A stretch of DNA of 64,000 nt from Kocuria rhizophila DC2201 (GTDB lineage: Bacteria; Actinomycetota; Actinomycetes; Actinomycetales; Micrococcaceae), in the NCBI RefSeq assembly GCF_000010285.1, contig NC_010617.1:1240001-1304000 (forward strand). The letters are read 5' to 3'. The position numbers were made by a program, and so were the translations under genes. This document shows, one piece after another, positions 53,686 through 63,752 of this stretch. The stretch's first letter is position 1. Each line of letters begins with the position of its first letter. The notes beneath the pieces are model-generated. The model did no database searches and was not told where the DNA came from. It was given only the letters and a program-made list of their open reading frames with translations.

Positions 53686-55107
53686 GTGTTCACAGGAATC
53701 GTCGAAACCCAGGCCACCGTGGAGCGCGTGGAGCGGCTCGCGCAGGACGCCGCCAGGCTCCACCTGCGCGCGGGGGCGCTGGTCGCGGATCTTCCCCGGG
53801 GCGGCTCGCTGGCCGTGAACGGGGTGTGCCTGACCGCGGTGCCCGGCGAGGACGCGGGAGCGGCCACGTTCACCGCGGACGTCATGGGGGAGACCCTGCG
53901 CCTGACCACGCTGGGCCGGCTGGGCCCGGGCGAGACCGTGAACGTGGAGCGCTGCACGGCGGCCGGCCAGCGTCTGGACGGGCACGTGGTGCAGGGCCAC
54001 GTGGACGGCGTGGGCACCGTGGTCCACCGTGAGCGGCACACCGGGTGGGACACGGTGCGGGTCGAGGTGCCGGCGGAGCTCGCCCGCTACACCGCCGTCA
54101 AGGGCTCGATCGCCGTGGACGGGGTGTCCCTCACGGTCACGGCGGTCAGTGCACCGGGCGAGTCACCGGCGTGGTTCGAGGTGGGCGTGATCCCGGAGAC
54201 CCTGCGGGTCACCACCCTGGGGGCGCGGGCCGAGGGCGAGGCCGTGAACCTGGAGGTGGACGTGCTCGCGAAGTACGCCGAGCGCCTCGCGGCCTGCGCG
54301 GCCCCGGTGGCGCAGGCCGTGCGGCTCGACCCGGTCCCGGACGCGGTCGCGGCCATCGCCTCGGGGGCCGCGGTGGTGGTCGTGGACGATGAGGACCGCG
54401 AGAACGAGGGGGACCTCGTGTTCGCCGCCCAGCACGCGAGCCCGCCGCTCATGGGCTTCACCGTGCGCCACAGCTCGGGGGTCGTGTGCGTGCCCATGAC
54501 CGGGCCGCGGGCGGACCAGCTGGACCTGCCTCCCATGACCGCGCACAACGAGGACGCCAAGGGCACCGCCTACACCGTGACGTGCGACGCGAAGGTGGGA
54601 GTGTCCACCGGGATCAGCGCCCGGGACCGCGCCCTGACCGCCCGGCTGCTCGCCCAGCCGGGCACCTCCGCCGCGGACCTCACCCGCCCCGGCCACGTCC
54701 TGCCGCTGCGCGCGGTCCCCGGGGGCGTGCGCGAGCGCCCCGGACACACCGAGGCCGCCGTGGAGCTCGCCCGCCTGGCCGGGTGCGAGCCCGTGGGCGC
54801 GATCGCCGAGATCGTCGACGACGCCGGTGAGCCCCGCCGCGCGCCCGCCCTGCGCCGCTTCGCGGACGAGCACGGACTCGTGATGATCAGCATCGCCGAC
54901 CTCGTGGCCCACCTCGACGCCGCCGACCGCCGCGCCGCTGAGCAGTGCGCGCCCGACCGGGACGCCTCGGACCGGGACGACGTCGCCCGGGAGCGGTCTC
55001 GCCCGACCGTGCAGGACTCGCCCGTGGCCGCGTCCGACGCACGGTACGGTGCCGGCCGCGCCGCCGCGGACGCGGTGAGCGGTGCGCAGCGGGGTGCCGG
55101 CGCATGA
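53686..55107 (+). CDS. ribE: RibE-RibB fusion: riboflavin synthase plus DHBP synthase
   Basis: 473 residues. Residues 1-205 are riboflavin synthase alpha with two lumazine-binding repeats, starting MFTGIVE and containing [16 protein letters not shown] and VDGVSLTV. Residues 215-415 are 3,4-dihydroxybutanone-4-phosphate synthase with [24 protein letters not shown] and [13 protein letters not shown] charged tail follows. The frame is continuous with no stop or start between the domains. GTG 53686 is chosen because GAGGAG lies seven bases upstream. RibB is more often fused to RibA. The stop overlaps ribA (ATGA). Confidence 0.9.
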   Translation: MFTGIVETQATVERVERLAQDAARLHLRAGALVADLPRGGSLAVNGVCLTAVPGEDAGAATFTADVMGETLRLTTLGRLGPGETVNVERCTAAGQRLDGHVVQGHVDGVGTVVHRERHTGWDTVRVEVPAELARYTAVKGSIAVDGVSLTVTAVSAPGESPAWFEVGVIPETLRVTTLGARAEGEAVNLEVDVLAKYAERLAACAAPVAQAVRLDPVPDAVAAIASGAAVVVVDDEDRENEGDLVFAAQHASPPLMGFTVRHSSGVVCVPMTGPRADQLDLPPMTAHNEDAKGTAYTVTCDAKVGVSTGISARDRALTARLLAQPGTSAADLTRPGHVLPLRAVPGGVRERPGHTEAAVELARLAGCEPVGAIAEIVDDAGEPRRAPALRRFADEHGLVMISIADLVAHLDAADRRAAEQCAPDRDASDRDDVARERSRPTVQDSPVAASDARYGAGRAAADAVSGAQRGAGA

Positions 55108-55820
55108 GCCGAGTCCACAACGGCATGGGCCGGGGCACCGAGGAACGCGGACGGCGTCGTGCGGGCGCGGCACCGGGCGGCACGCACGCCCCGGTGCTGG
55201 AGCACTCCGAGCCGGTGACCGTGCCCACCGACCACGGCACGTTCTCCGTGGTCGGCTGGCGGGTCCCGGAACGCTCGGGGGCACCCGCGACCGAGCACGT
55301 CTCCCTCTCCGCGCCCCCGCCCGCGGGGGAGGAGAAGCTGGCGCCGCTCGTGCGGCTGCACTCCGAGTGCCTCACCGGGGACGTATTCGGGTCCTGGCGC
55401 TGCGACTGCGGACCCCAGCTGCACCTGGCGCTGGAGCGGATCCACACCCACGGCGGCACCGTGCTGTACCTGCGCAACCACGAGGGCCGCGGCATCGGCC
55501 TCGTGAACAAGCTGCGGGCCTACAAGCTCCAGGACGCCGGGGCGGACACCGTGGACGCCAACACCATGCTGGGGCTGCCCGCCGAGGCCCGCGACTACAC
55601 GGCCGCCGCCCGCATCCTCACGGCCATGAACCTCACCACGGTCCGGCTGCTGACCAACAACCCGGACAAGGTCAGCAAGCTCGAGGCCCTCGGGATCACC
55701 GTGGCGGACGTGCTCGCCCACGAGGTCAGCCCCCGCACAGAGAACGTCGACTACCTGCGCACCAAGCGCGACCGCATGCACCACCACCTCACCCACCTCG
55801 CACCAGGAGAGAACTCATGA
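55104..55820 (+). CDS. ribA: GTP cyclohydrolase II
   Basis: 238 residues. It opens GTP to the first riboflavin precursor. [19 protein letters not shown] holds the zinc cysteines, NHEGRGIGL the substrate loop, and LLTNNPDK the conserved end. The first 40 residues are an R/G-rich extension. It is a stand-alone RibA because the RibB domain is fused to RibE. The ATG overlaps the upstream stop, and its own stop overlaps ribH. Confidence 0.94.
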   Translation: MSRVHNGMGRGTEERGRRRAGAAPGGTHAPVLEHSEPVTVPTDHGTFSVVGWRVPERSGAPATEHVSLSAPPPAGEEKLAPLVRLHSECLTGDVFGSWRCDCGPQLHLALERIHTHGGTVLYLRNHEGRGIGLVNKLRAYKLQDAGADTVDANTMLGLPAEARDYTAAARILTAMNLTTVRLLTNNPDKVSKLEALGITVADVLAHEVSPRTENVDYLRTKRDRMHHHLTHLAPGENS

Positions 55821-56287
55821 GCGGACACGGAGCACCCACCACCGACGCCACGACCCTCGACGCCTCGACGCTGCGCGTCGCAGTGGTCGCCGCCAGCTGG
55901 CACACCACCATCATGGACGGGCTGCTCGACGGTGCCCGGCGCGCGCTCGCGGACGCCCGCGCCGGGCACGTGGTGCAGGTGCGCGTGCCCGGCAGCTTCG
56001 AGCTGCCCGTCGCGGCGAGCCGGCTCGCGGGTGACGTGGACGCGGTGGTCGCGCTCGGCGTCGTCGTCCGCGGGGGCACCCCGCACTTCGACTACGTGTG
56101 CCACGCGGCCACCTCAGGGCTCACGGAGGTGTCCGTGCGCACCGGGACCCCGGTGGGCTTCGGGCTGCTCACGTGCGACACCGAGGAGCAGGGCCTGGAC
56201 CGTGCCGGGCTCGAGGGCTCCCACGAGGACAAGGGCTACGAGGCCGCCCACGCCGCACTGAGCACGGCACTGACCCTGGGGTACTGA
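55817..56287 (+). CDS. ribH: Lumazine synthase
   Basis: 156 residues, normal length. [41 protein letters not shown] and [10 protein letters not shown] line the active site. It condenses the RibD product with DHBP; RibE then finishes riboflavin. Last gene of the FMN-controlled operon. Confidence 0.95.
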   Translation: MSGHGAPTTDATTLDASTLRVAVVAASWHTTIMDGLLDGARRALADARAGHVVQVRVPGSFELPVAASRLAGDVDAVVALGVVVRGGTPHFDYVCHAATSGLTEVSVRTGTPVGFGLLTCDTEEQGLDRAGLEGSHEDKGYEAAHAALSTALTLGY

Positions 56288-56338
56288 GCGGCATCCCCCG
56301 GCGGCGGGCCCGCGTTCGGGGCAGGGGGACACACCCAT

Positions 56339-56344
56339 TACCCT
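56339..56344 (+). promoter_or_regulatory. Candidate -10 for a leaderless his-trp transcript
   Basis: TACCCT ends six bases before the hisE GTG. GGGAGG fills the gap and would itself be a very close SD, so a leadered start further upstream cannot be ruled out. Confidence 0.4.
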
Positions 56345-56350
56345 GGGAGG

Positions 56351-56614
56351 GTGAAAACCTTTGAAGACCTCTTCGCCGAACTCAGTGCCAAGGCCGCCCG
56401 CCGACCGGAGGGCTCCAAGACCGTCGCGGAGCTCGACGCGGGCGTGCACGGCATCGGCAAGAAGGTCGTGGAGGAGGCCGCCGAGGTCTGGATGGCGTGC
56501 GAGTACGAGTCGGACGCCGAGGCCGCCGAGGAGATCTCCCAGCTGCTCTACCACGTGCAGGTCATGATGATCGCCAAGGGCATGAGCCTCGAGGACGTCT
56601 ACACGCACCTGTGA
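56351..56614 (+). CDS. hisE: Phosphoribosyl-ATP pyrophosphatase
   Basis: 87 residues, stand-alone His[11 protein letters not shown] and [13 protein letters not shown] with the metal-binding EExxE helix are conserved. Second step of histidine synthesis. The GTG start is followed by a KTFEDL start common in actinobacteria. hisG follows after 74 bases. Confidence 0.95.
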   Translation: MKTFEDLFAELSAKAARRPEGSKTVAELDAGVHGIGKKVVEEAAEVWMACEYESDAEAAEEISQLLYHVQVMMIAKGMSLEDVYTHL

Positions 56615-56688
56615 GCCGCCCCGCGAGCCTCCGGGACGCAGCGTCCCGCCGTCCTGCCACCCACACCGCTCCCGCGGAGAGGAACACC

Positions 56689-57534
56689 ATGCTGCGAGTC
56701 GCCGTGCCCAACAAGGGCGCGCTGTCCGAGTCCGCCATCACCATGCTCACCGAGGCCGGGTACCGGCAGCGGCGCAGCAGCCGCGAGCTCGTGCTCGTGG
56801 ACAACGACAACGGCGTGGAGTTCTTCTACCTGCGCCCCCGGGACATCGCCATCTACGTGGGCGGCGGCACCCTGGACCTCGGGATCACCGGACGGGACCT
56901 GCTGCTGGACTCCGGGGCCGAGGCCGCCGAGGAGCTGTGCCTGGACTTCGCCCGCTCCACGTTCCGCCTGGCGGGCCCGCTCGGGCAGTTCAGCTCCGTG
57001 CAGGACCTGCAGGGCAAGCGGATCGCCACGAGCTACCAGGTGCTGCTGGAGCGCCACCTCGCCGAGCAGGGCGTGGACGCCGAGGTGGTGCGCCTGGACG
57101 GCGCGGTGGAGTCCTCCATCCGCCTGGGTGTCGCGGACGCGATCGCGGACGTCGTGGAGACGGGCAACACCCTGAGGGCCGCGGGACTCGAAATCTTCGA
57201 CGAGCCCATCATGACCTCCGAGGCGCTGCTGATCCGCCGCGGTGACGAACCGGAGCCCGAGGGGCTCAGCGTGCTGCGGCGTCGGCTGCAGGGCGTCCTG
57301 GTGGCCCGGCAGTACGTGATGATGGACTACGACATCCGCGAGGAGCTGCTGCCCGCGGCCACCGAGATCACCCCCGGCATGGAGGGCCCCACCATCTCCC
57401 CGCTGGGGCGCGACGGTGCCGTGGCGGTGCGCTCGATGGTGCGCAAGGCGGACACCAACAAGGTCATGGACGCGCTCTACGAGGTGGGCGCCCGCGCCAT
57501 CCTGGTCTCCCCGATCCAGGCGGCGCGGATCTGA
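56689..57534 (+). CDS. hisG: ATP phosphoribosyltransferase (long form)
   Basis: 281 residues, the long HisG with a C-terminal ACT-like regulatory domain (about 210-281), so no HisZ is needed and histidine feedback is expected. RVAVPNKGALSESA starts the fold; DLGITGRDLL and the PRPP site ADAIADVVETGNTL are intact. GGAGAGG precedes the ATG. First step of the pathway. Confidence 0.95.
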   Translation: MLRVAVPNKGALSESAITMLTEAGYRQRRSSRELVLVDNDNGVEFFYLRPRDIAIYVGGGTLDLGITGRDLLLDSGAEAAEELCLDFARSTFRLAGPLGQFSSVQDLQGKRIATSYQVLLERHLAEQGVDAEVVRLDGAVESSIRLGVADAIADVVETGNTLRAAGLEIFDEPIMTSEALLIRRGDEPEPEGLSVLRRRLQGVLVARQYVMMDYDIREELLPAATEITPGMEGPTISPLGRDGAVAVRSMVRKADTNKVMDALYEVGARAILVSPIQAARI

Positions 57535-57609
57535 CGAGCCCCACCGCGCGCCGGGCACGGCGCGGGCGGGACGACGAGCGAGTAATGACGGACGGAAGGG
57601 GCGAGGCCC

Positions 57610-58374
57610 ATGGGTGTGGCGGTGCGAGTGATCCCGTGCCTGGACGTGGATGCCGGGCGCGTGGTCAAGGGCGTGAACTTCGAGAACCTGCGGGACGCCG
57701 GTGACCCCGTGGAGCTGGCCGCCCGCTACGACCTCGCGGGGGCAGACGAGCTGACCTTCCTGGACGTCACGGCGTCCTCGGGCGAGCGGGACACGATGTT
57801 CGACGTGGTCTCGCGCACGGCGGAGACCATGTTCGTGCCCCTGACCGTGGGCGGCGGGGTGCGCACCCCGCAGGACGTGGACCGGCTGCTGCGCTGCGGT
57901 GCGGACAAGGCGTCGATCAACACCGCCGCGGTGGAGCGTCCCGAGGTGGTGGACGAGATCACGCGCCGCTTCGGCAGCCAGGTGCTCGTGCTCTCGCTGG
58001 ACGCGCGGCGCACGGGGAACACGGCCTCGGGCTTCGAGGTCACCACGCGCGGTGGCCGCACGCTCACCGGCCTGGACGCCCTGCAGTGGGCCCGTGAGGC
58101 CGAGGAGCGCGGGGTGGGGGAGATCCTGCTGAACTCCATGGACGCGGACGGCACGCGCGAGGGCTTCGACCTGGAGATGATCTCCGCGGTCCGCGAGGTG
58201 GTGGGGGTGCCCCTGATCGCCTCCGGCGGCGCGGGCTCCCCCGAGCACTTCCCACCGGCGGTGGCCGCCGGCGCGGACGCCGTGCTCGCGGCCTCCGTGT
58301 TCCACTTCGGGCCCGACCACGCGATCGGCGACGTCAAGGCGGCCCTGCGCGCCGCGGGCCACGAGGTGCGCTGA
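57610..58374 (+). CDS. hisF: Imidazole glycerol phosphate synthase cyclase subunit
   Basis: 254 residues, (beta/alpha)8 barrel. [19 protein letters not shown] holds catalytic Asp 11-type residue, [17 protein letters not shown] and [13 protein letters not shown] complete the active site. Its glutaminase partner HisH and HisA/PriA are not in the window. The stop shares one base with the hisI start (TGATG). Confidence 0.96.
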   Translation: MGVAVRVIPCLDVDAGRVVKGVNFENLRDAGDPVELAARYDLAGADELTFLDVTASSGERDTMFDVVSRTAETMFVPLTVGGGVRTPQDVDRLLRCGADKASINTAAVERPEVVDEITRRFGSQVLVLSLDARRTGNTASGFEVTTRGGRTLTGLDALQWAREAEERGVGEILLNSMDADGTREGFDLEMISAVREVVGVPLIASGGAGSPEHFPPAVAAGADAVLAASVFHFGPDHAIGDVKAALRAAGHEVR

Positions 58375-58754
58375 TGAGCGGCACGCACCCCGCACCCGCC
58401 ACCGGCGGCCTGGACCCGGAGATCGCCCGGCGGCTGACCCGCGACGCCGCGGGCCTCGTGGCCGCGGTGGTCCAGCAGCACGACACCGGCGAGGTGCTCA
58501 TGCTCGGCTGGATGGACGACGAGGCCCTGCGCCGCACCCTCACCGAGGGTCGGGTCACGTTCTGGTCCCGCTCCCGCCAGGAGTACTGGCGCAAGGGGGA
58601 CACCTCGGGACACATCCAGCGGGTGCACTCGGTGCACCTGGACTGCGACGGCGACGCCCTGCTCGTGCGGGTGGACCAGACCGGCGCAGCATGCCACACG
58701 GGTTCGCGCACGTGCTTCGACGGGCAGGACCTCCACGCGGAACAGGCGGTCTAG
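58374..58754 (+). CDS. hisI: Phosphoribosyl-AMP cyclohydrolase
   Basis: 126 residues. [34 protein letters not shown] and [15 protein letters not shown], then CHTGSRTCF, are the family's metal and substrate sites. Third step of histidine synthesis. Only one base separates its stop from the trpE start, coupling his and trp genes. Confidence 0.96.
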   Translation: MSGTHPAPATGGLDPEIARRLTRDAAGLVAAVVQQHDTGEVLMLGWMDDEALRRTLTEGRVTFWSRSRQEYWRKGDTSGHIQRVHSVHLDCDGDALLVRVDQTGAACHTGSRTCFDGQDLHAEQAV

Positions 58755-58755
58755 A

Positions 58756-60306
58756 TTGCAGGAGCTCGGCACCATCACCCCCACCCTGGAGCAGTTCCGG
58801 GAGCACGCGGCCACGCGCCGGGTGGTCCCGGTGCGCATGACCGTGCTCGCGGACGCGCTGACCCCGGTGGGTCTCTACCGCGCCCTCGTCGCCCGGGACG
58901 GGACGGCGCGGCCCGGCACGTTCCTGCTGGAGTCCGCCGCGGAGGGCGGGGTGTGGTCCCGCTACTCGTTCGTGGGTGCGGGCTCCGTGGCCACCCTCAC
59001 CGCGCGGGACGGGCAGGCGCACTGGCTCGGCGACGCGCCGTCGGGCGCTCCCACGGACGGTGACCCCCTCGAGGCGCTGCGCGCGACCATGGCGCTGCTG
59101 CACACCGAGCCGTTCGAGGACGTCCCGCCCCTGACCAGTGGCATGGTCGGCTTCGTGGGCTGGGAGGCCGTGCGGCACTGGGAGAAGCTGCCCCACCCGC
59201 CCGAGGACGACCTGCGCGTGCCCGAGCTCGCCATGAACCTGGTCTCGGACATGGCGGTGCTCGACAACAAGGACGGCTCGGTGCTGCTCGTGGCCAACGC
59301 CGTGAACCTCAACGGCACGGACGAGAACGTGGACGAGGCCTACCACGACGCCGTGGCGCGCCTGCGCTCCATGGTCCAGCGCCTGGCCACCCCCCTGGAG
59401 CGCAGCACGGTGTCCGTGGCGCAGCCGGGGACCGTGGACCTGGAGACCGCCGTGGAGCAGTCCTGGGACCGCGAGCTGTTCATGTCCGCGATCGACCGCG
59501 GCAAGCAGGCCATCGTGGACGGAGAGATCTTCCAGGTGGTGGTCTCGCGCCGCTTCGAGGCGGCGTGCGAAGCCAGCTCGCTGGACGTCTACCGCACCCT
59601 GCGCCGGATCAACCCGAGCCCGTACATGTACCTCTACTCGTTCGAGGACGCCGAGGGCAGGCCCTACTCGATCGTGGGCTCCTCGCCCGAGGCGCTCGTG
59701 ACCGTCACCGGTCGCCAGGCCGTGACCCACCCGATCGCCGGCTCCCGGCCGCGCGGGGCCACCGTGGACGAGGACCTCGCCCTGGGCCAGGACCTGCTCG
59801 CGGACCACAAGGAGCGGGCGGAGCACCTCATGCTCGTGGACCTCGCACGCAACGACCTCTCCAAGGTGGCCGAGCCCGGCAGCGTGGACGTGAGCGAGTT
59901 CATGGAGATCGAGCGCTTCAGCCACATCATGCACCTGTGCTCCACCGTGGTGGCCACGATGCGCGAGGACGTCACCGCGTACGACGTCCTCGCCGCCACG
60001 TTCCCCGCCGGGACCCTCTCCGGTGCCCCCAAACCGCGGGCCCTGCAGCTGCTGGACGAGTACGAGCCCCTGCGGCGCGCGGTCTACGGCGGCGTGGTGG
60101 GCTACATGGACTTCGCCGGGAACATGGACATGGCCATCGCGATCCGCACGGCCCTGCTGATCGAGGGCCGGGCGTACGTCCAGGCCGGCGGGGGTATCGT
60201 GGCGGACTCCGAGCCCGAGGCCGAGGCCCAGGAGTCCCTGAACAAGGCCACCGCGCCCCTGCGCGCCGCGCTGATCGCCCAGTCGCTGCGTCCGCTCTCG
60301 CGCTGA
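58756..60306 (+). CDS. trpE: Anthranilate synthase component I
   Basis: 516 residues from TTG 58756, one base after hisI; MQELGTITPTLEQF is the usual N-terminus of actinobacterial TrpE, which supports this rare start. The tryptophan feedback motif LLES-x10-S is intact (FLLESAAEGGVW then SRYS). The catalytic end has PEALVTVTGRQAVTHPIAGSRPRG in two blocks, LMLVDLARNDL and GGIVADSEPEAE. It makes anthranilate with a TrpG partner not present here. Confidence 0.95.
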   Translation: MQELGTITPTLEQFREHAATRRVVPVRMTVLADALTPVGLYRALVARDGTARPGTFLLESAAEGGVWSRYSFVGAGSVATLTARDGQAHWLGDAPSGAPTDGDPLEALRATMALLHTEPFEDVPPLTSGMVGFVGWEAVRHWEKLPHPPEDDLRVPELAMNLVSDMAVLDNKDGSVLLVANAVNLNGTDENVDEAYHDAVARLRSMVQRLATPLERSTVSVAQPGTVDLETAVEQSWDRELFMSAIDRGKQAIVDGEIFQVVVSRRFEAACEASSLDVYRTLRRINPSPYMYLYSFEDAEGRPYSIVGSSPEALVTVTGRQAVTHPIAGSRPRGATVDEDLALGQDLLADHKERAEHLMLVDLARNDLSKVAEPGSVDVSEFMEIERFSHIMHLCSTVVATMREDVTAYDVLAATFPAGTLSGAPKPRALQLLDEYEPLRRAVYGGVVGYMDFAGNMDMAIAIRTALLIEGRAYVQAGGGIVADSEPEAEAQESLNKATAPLRAALIAQSLRPLSR

Positions 60307-60340
60307 TCGCGCCGTCACCGCAACCCCCGAGGAGCACCCC

Positions 60341-61072
60341 GTGCTGCGTCGCACCGCCCCCGCCGTCCTGAGCACCCTGCTGTGCGCGCTCGCCCTGTTC
60401 GGCACCACCACGCTCGCGTGGATCCACGCCGCCGTGACAACGTCCCTGCAGCCGGTCACGGTGGACGTCACCGGCGCCGACGCCGCTCCGGCCGTCACCG
60501 CCCTGGGTCTCGTCGCCGCCGTGGCCGCGGTGGCCTCCGCCCTCGGCGGGCGCGTGCTGCGCACCGTGGTGGGCGCCGTGGTGGCACTCGCGGGCCTGGG
60601 CGGCGTCGTCGCCGTGCTGGCAGTGACCGCAGATCCCCGCGCGGCCGCGCAGCCTGCGGTGGGCCGCCAGACCGGCGTGCTCAACGCCGGCGGGGACTAC
60701 ACCATGACGGGATGGCCGTGGGCCGCGGTCGCGGCCGCCGTGCTGCTGGCCGTGTGCGGCGTGTGGCTCGTGCTCGTGGCCCAGCGGGTCCGCGGTCGCG
60801 CCTCCCGGCGCTACGACCGGGGCGCCCCGGCCGTCAACGAGTCCGTGACGTCCCCCACCGGGCCCAACGCCGCGGACGCGCCGGGGCGGAAGGGCGCCCC
60901 GAGCGCCGGGCCGGGGTCCACCGCGGCGGGGACGGCGGCGTCGGCCACCGGGGGTGCGCCCGACGCGGCGGCGCCGAGCACCGCGGGGGAGACCCAGGCC
61001 GCCGAGCACGCGGACGACATCGACACGTGGGACGCCCTGACCCGCGGCGAGGACCCCACCGGGGACGCGTGA
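60341..61072 (+). CDS. Trp biosynthesis-associated membrane protein (TIGR02234 type)
   Basis: 243 residues with four predicted membrane helices (about 8-28, 47-68, 72-92, 124-146) and an A/G/P-rich cytosolic tail. Such proteins are encoded after trpE in many actinobacteria and their role is unknown. GTG 60341 has GAGGAG eight bases upstream. Regulation would follow trpE. Confidence 0.85.
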   Translation: MLRRTAPAVLSTLLCALALFGTTTLAWIHAAVTTSLQPVTVDVTGADAAPAVTALGLVAAVAAVASALGGRVLRTVVGAVVALAGLGGVVAVLAVTADPRAAAQPAVGRQTGVLNAGGDYTMTGWPWAAVAAAVLLAVCGVWLVLVAQRVRGRASRRYDRGAPAVNESVTSPTGPNAADAPGRKGAPSAGPGSTAAGTAASATGGAPDAAAPSTAGETQAAEHADDIDTWDALTRGEDPTGDA

Positions 61073-61200
61073 GCGGCGCGGTGCCCACCGAGCGCCCCGG
61101 GAAGTGGCACAATGGGCGCAGAGAAGACTCGGACCCCGCTGCACGCGGGTCCGGCACAGCACGAGCCGCAGGCTCGACCGGCACGGGAGAGTGGACACGC

Positions 61201-61446
61201 ATGTCGAACACCGATCAGATCATCCTGGACCACACCGCCGCGGTGGGCCACGGCAACACGGTGGCCGGATGGGCCTGCGTGGCGGTGATGACCGTGGGCG
61301 TCATCGTGGGCTGCGTGGGATTCGTCAACGCCTCCGTGCCCGTGACCGTGGTGGGCATCGGCTTCATCGTGGTCGGGCTGATCGTGGGCGGGGTGCTCAA
61401 GGCCATGGGCTACGGCAAGGGCGGCGCCAAGACCGCCGCGCACTGA
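61201..61446 (+). CDS. HGxxPAAW-type small membrane protein
   Basis: 81 residues, two membrane helices (about 22-43, 47-68). The N-terminal GHGNTVAGWACV corresponds to the HGxxPAAW motif that names this actinobacterial family found inside trp operons; here the P is replaced by V (TVAGW). Function unknown. Weak SD (GGGAGAG about eight bases upstream). Confidence 0.82.
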   Translation: MSNTDQIILDHTAAVGHGNTVAGWACVAVMTVGVIVGCVGFVNASVPVTVVGIGFIVVGLIVGGVLKAMGYGKGGAKTAAH

Positions 61447-61494
61447 GCCCGCGCCACTGATCAGCGGCGCGGCCAGGATCGAAGTCACCGGATG

Positions 61495-61526
61495 ACGGCC
61501 AGTTCCTCGAGCGGGGAGCTGGCCGT
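61495..61526 (+). promoter_or_regulatory. Hairpin before trpC-trpB
   Basis: ACGGCCAG (61495-61502) pairs with CTGGCCGT (61519-61526); a wider CACTGAT/ATCAGTG pair (61455-61461, 61531-61537) encloses it. No T tract and no Trp-rich leader peptide, so a classical attenuator is not supported; RNA processing or translation control is possible. Confidence 0.35.
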
Positions 61527-61592
61527 TGCCATCAGTGCGGCGCGCGTCTGCGGGCGCGCGGCCGCGGAGCAGGCACAGGACGAGGGAGACGC

Positions 61593-63752
61593 ATGACGCA
61601 GCAGCACACCGGCACGGTGCTGGACAGGATCATCGAGGGGGTGCGCGAGGACCTCGAGACCCGCAGGGCGCAGGTGAGCCTGCAGGAGGTGCAGCGCGCG
61701 GCCGCCGAGCAGACGCCCGCGCTCGACGTGGAGGCGGCCCTGAGGGGCTCGGACCCCGCCTCCGTGCAGGTCATCGCGGAGGTCAAGCGCTCGAGCCCCT
61801 CCAAGGGCGCGCTCGCGCAGATCACGGATCCCGCGGAGCTCGCCGCGGCGTACGAGCGCGGGGGCGCATCCGTGATCTCGGTGCTCACCGAGCAGCGCCG
61901 CTTCGGGGGTTCCCTCGCGGACCTCGACGCCGTGCGGCGCGCGGTGGGGATCCCCGTGCTGCGCAAGGACTTCGTGGTCGAGGAGTACCAGGTGTGGGAG
62001 GCCCGTGCCCACGGTGCGGACCTCGTGCTGCTGATCGTGGCCGCACTCGACGACGCCGCGCTCGCCCGGCTGCTGGAGCTCACCCACCACCTGGGCATGC
62101 ACGCCCTCGTGGAGACCCACACCGAGGACGAGGTGGCGCGCGCCGTCGCGGTCGGGGCGCGCATCATCGGCGTGAACACCCGGGACCTCAAGAGCCTGGA
62201 CGTGGACGTGCACACCTTCGGTCGGCTCGCCCCGCTGGCTCCGGAGGGCGCCGTGCTGGTCGCGGAGTCCGGGGTGGCCGGGGAGGACCAGATCCGGCTG
62301 TACGCGGGCCACGGCGCCCACGCCGTGCTCGCCGGGGAGGCGCTCGTCACCGCCACGGACCCCGCCCAGAGGATCGCCCGGTTCCGCGAGGTGGGAGCCC
62401 TGGCGCGCGGCGAGTTCCTGGCCGGGGCCACCCCGCCCGCGGCCCAGGCCGAGCACGCCGCCGCACAGGCGCAGCACGCCGACGACGCCGCGGGCTCCCT
62501 GCGCGACGCCCCCGGCCCGTACTTCGGGGACTTCGGCGGACGCTGGATGCCCGAGTCCCTCGTGGCGGCGCTCGACGAGCTCACCGAGACCTTCGAGAAG
62601 GCCCGCACGGACGAGGAGTTCCTCGCCGAGTTCTCCCGGCTCTCCCGCGACTACTCGGGCCGGCCCTCGCTGCTGACCGAGGCGGAGCGCTTCGGGCAGG
62701 CCCTCGGGGTGCGCGTGTTCCTCAAGCGCGAGGACCTCAACCACACCGGTTCCCACAAGATCAACAACGTGCTGGGCCAGGCCCTGCTGGCCCGGCGCAT
62801 GGGCAAGACCCGGCTGATCGCCGAGACCGGCGCGGGCCAGCACGGTGTGGCCACCGCGACCGCCGCGGCCCTGTTCGGGATGCAGTGCACCGTCTACATG
62901 GGCGAGGAGGACACCCGGCGCCAGGCGCTGAACGTGGCCCGGATGCGCCTGCTCGGCGCCGAGGTGGTGGCGGTGAGCAACGGCTCCCGCACCCTGAAGG
63001 ACGCCATCAACGAGGCCCTGCGGGACTGGGTGGCCTCGGTGGACACCACGCACTACCTGCTGGGCACGGCCGCCGGACCCCATCCGTTCCCCGCCATGGT
63101 CCGCTACTTCCACGAGCAGATCGGCGAGGAGGCCCGCGCGCAGATCCTCGAGCAGGCCGGTCGCCTGCCGGACGCCGTGACCGCGTGCGTGGGCGGCGGC
63201 TCCAACGCGATCGGGATCTTCCACGGCTTCCTGGACGACGCCTCCGTGCAGCTCTACGGCAACGAGGCCGGCGGCGACGGCGTGTCCACCGGTCGGCACG
63301 CGGCAACCATCTCCCTGGGCCGCCCGGGCGTGCTGCACGGCGCGAGGACGTTCCTGATGCAGGACACCGACGGGCAGACCGTGGAGTCCCACTCGATCTC
63401 CGCGGGCCTGGACTACCCGGCGGTCGGCCCGGAGCACTCCTACCTGCACTCGATCGGGCGCGTGTCCTACGAGGCCGTGACCGACGAACAGGCCATGGAC
63501 GCCTTCCGGCTGCTGTGCCTCACCGAGGGCATCATCCCGGCCATCGAGTCCTCGCACGCCCTGGCCGGCGCGCGGGCGGTGGCCGAGCGCTGGGTCGAGG
63601 AGCTCGGCCCGGAGGCCGCGGCGGAGAAGATCATCGTGGTGTCCCTGTCCGGGCGTGGGGACAAGGACGTCGCCACGGCCGCGGAGTGGTTCGACATGCT
63701 CCCGCAGGACAGCCACGAGGAACGCGTGGGACAGAAAGGCGAACAGCTGTGA
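61593..63752 (+). CDS. trpCB: TrpC-TrpB fusion: indole-3-glycerol phosphate synthase plus tryptophan synthase beta
   Basis: 719 residues in one frame. Residues 1-265 are TrpC ([42 protein letters not shown]). A 40-residue A/Q/H-rich linker with HADDAAGS joins it to TrpB (from about 306): [17 protein letters not shown] lysine 389 in [19 protein letters not shown] and VGGGSNAIG are intact. So both active sites should work. The product of TrpC, IGP, is the substrate of TrpA, the partner of TrpB. The ATG is at 61593; the stop overlaps trpA (GTGA). Confidence 0.93.
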   Translation: MTQQHTGTVLDRIIEGVREDLETRRAQVSLQEVQRAAAEQTPALDVEAALRGSDPASVQVIAEVKRSSPSKGALAQITDPAELAAAYERGGASVISVLTEQRRFGGSLADLDAVRRAVGIPVLRKDFVVEEYQVWEARAHGADLVLLIVAALDDAALARLLELTHHLGMHALVETHTEDEVARAVAVGARIIGVNTRDLKSLDVDVHTFGRLAPLAPEGAVLVAESGVAGEDQIRLYAGHGAHAVLAGEALVTATDPAQRIARFREVGALARGEFLAGATPPAAQAEHAAAQAQHADDAAGSLRDAPGPYFGDFGGRWMPESLVAALDELTETFEKARTDEEFLAEFSRLSRDYSGRPSLLTEAERFGQALGVRVFLKREDLNHTGSHKINNVLGQALLARRMGKTRLIAETGAGQHGVATATAAALFGMQCTVYMGEEDTRRQALNVARMRLLGAEVVAVSNGSRTLKDAINEALRDWVASVDTTHYLLGTAAGPHPFPAMVRYFHEQIGEEARAQILEQAGRLPDAVTACVGGGSNAIGIFHGFLDDASVQLYGNEAGGDGVSTGRHAATISLGRPGVLHGARTFLMQDTDGQTVESHSISAGLDYPAVGPEHSYLHSIGRVSYEAVTDEQAMDAFRLLCLTEGIIPAIESSHALAGARAVAERWVEELGPEAAAEKIIVVSLSGRGDKDVATAAEWFDMLPQDSHEERVGQKGEQL

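Noticed and set aside
61447-61596. A trp attenuator or 34-codon leader peptide before trpC-trpB (ATG 61492)
   Set aside because: The small frame has no Trp codons, no SD and no terminator with a T tract; only a plain hairpin is seen.
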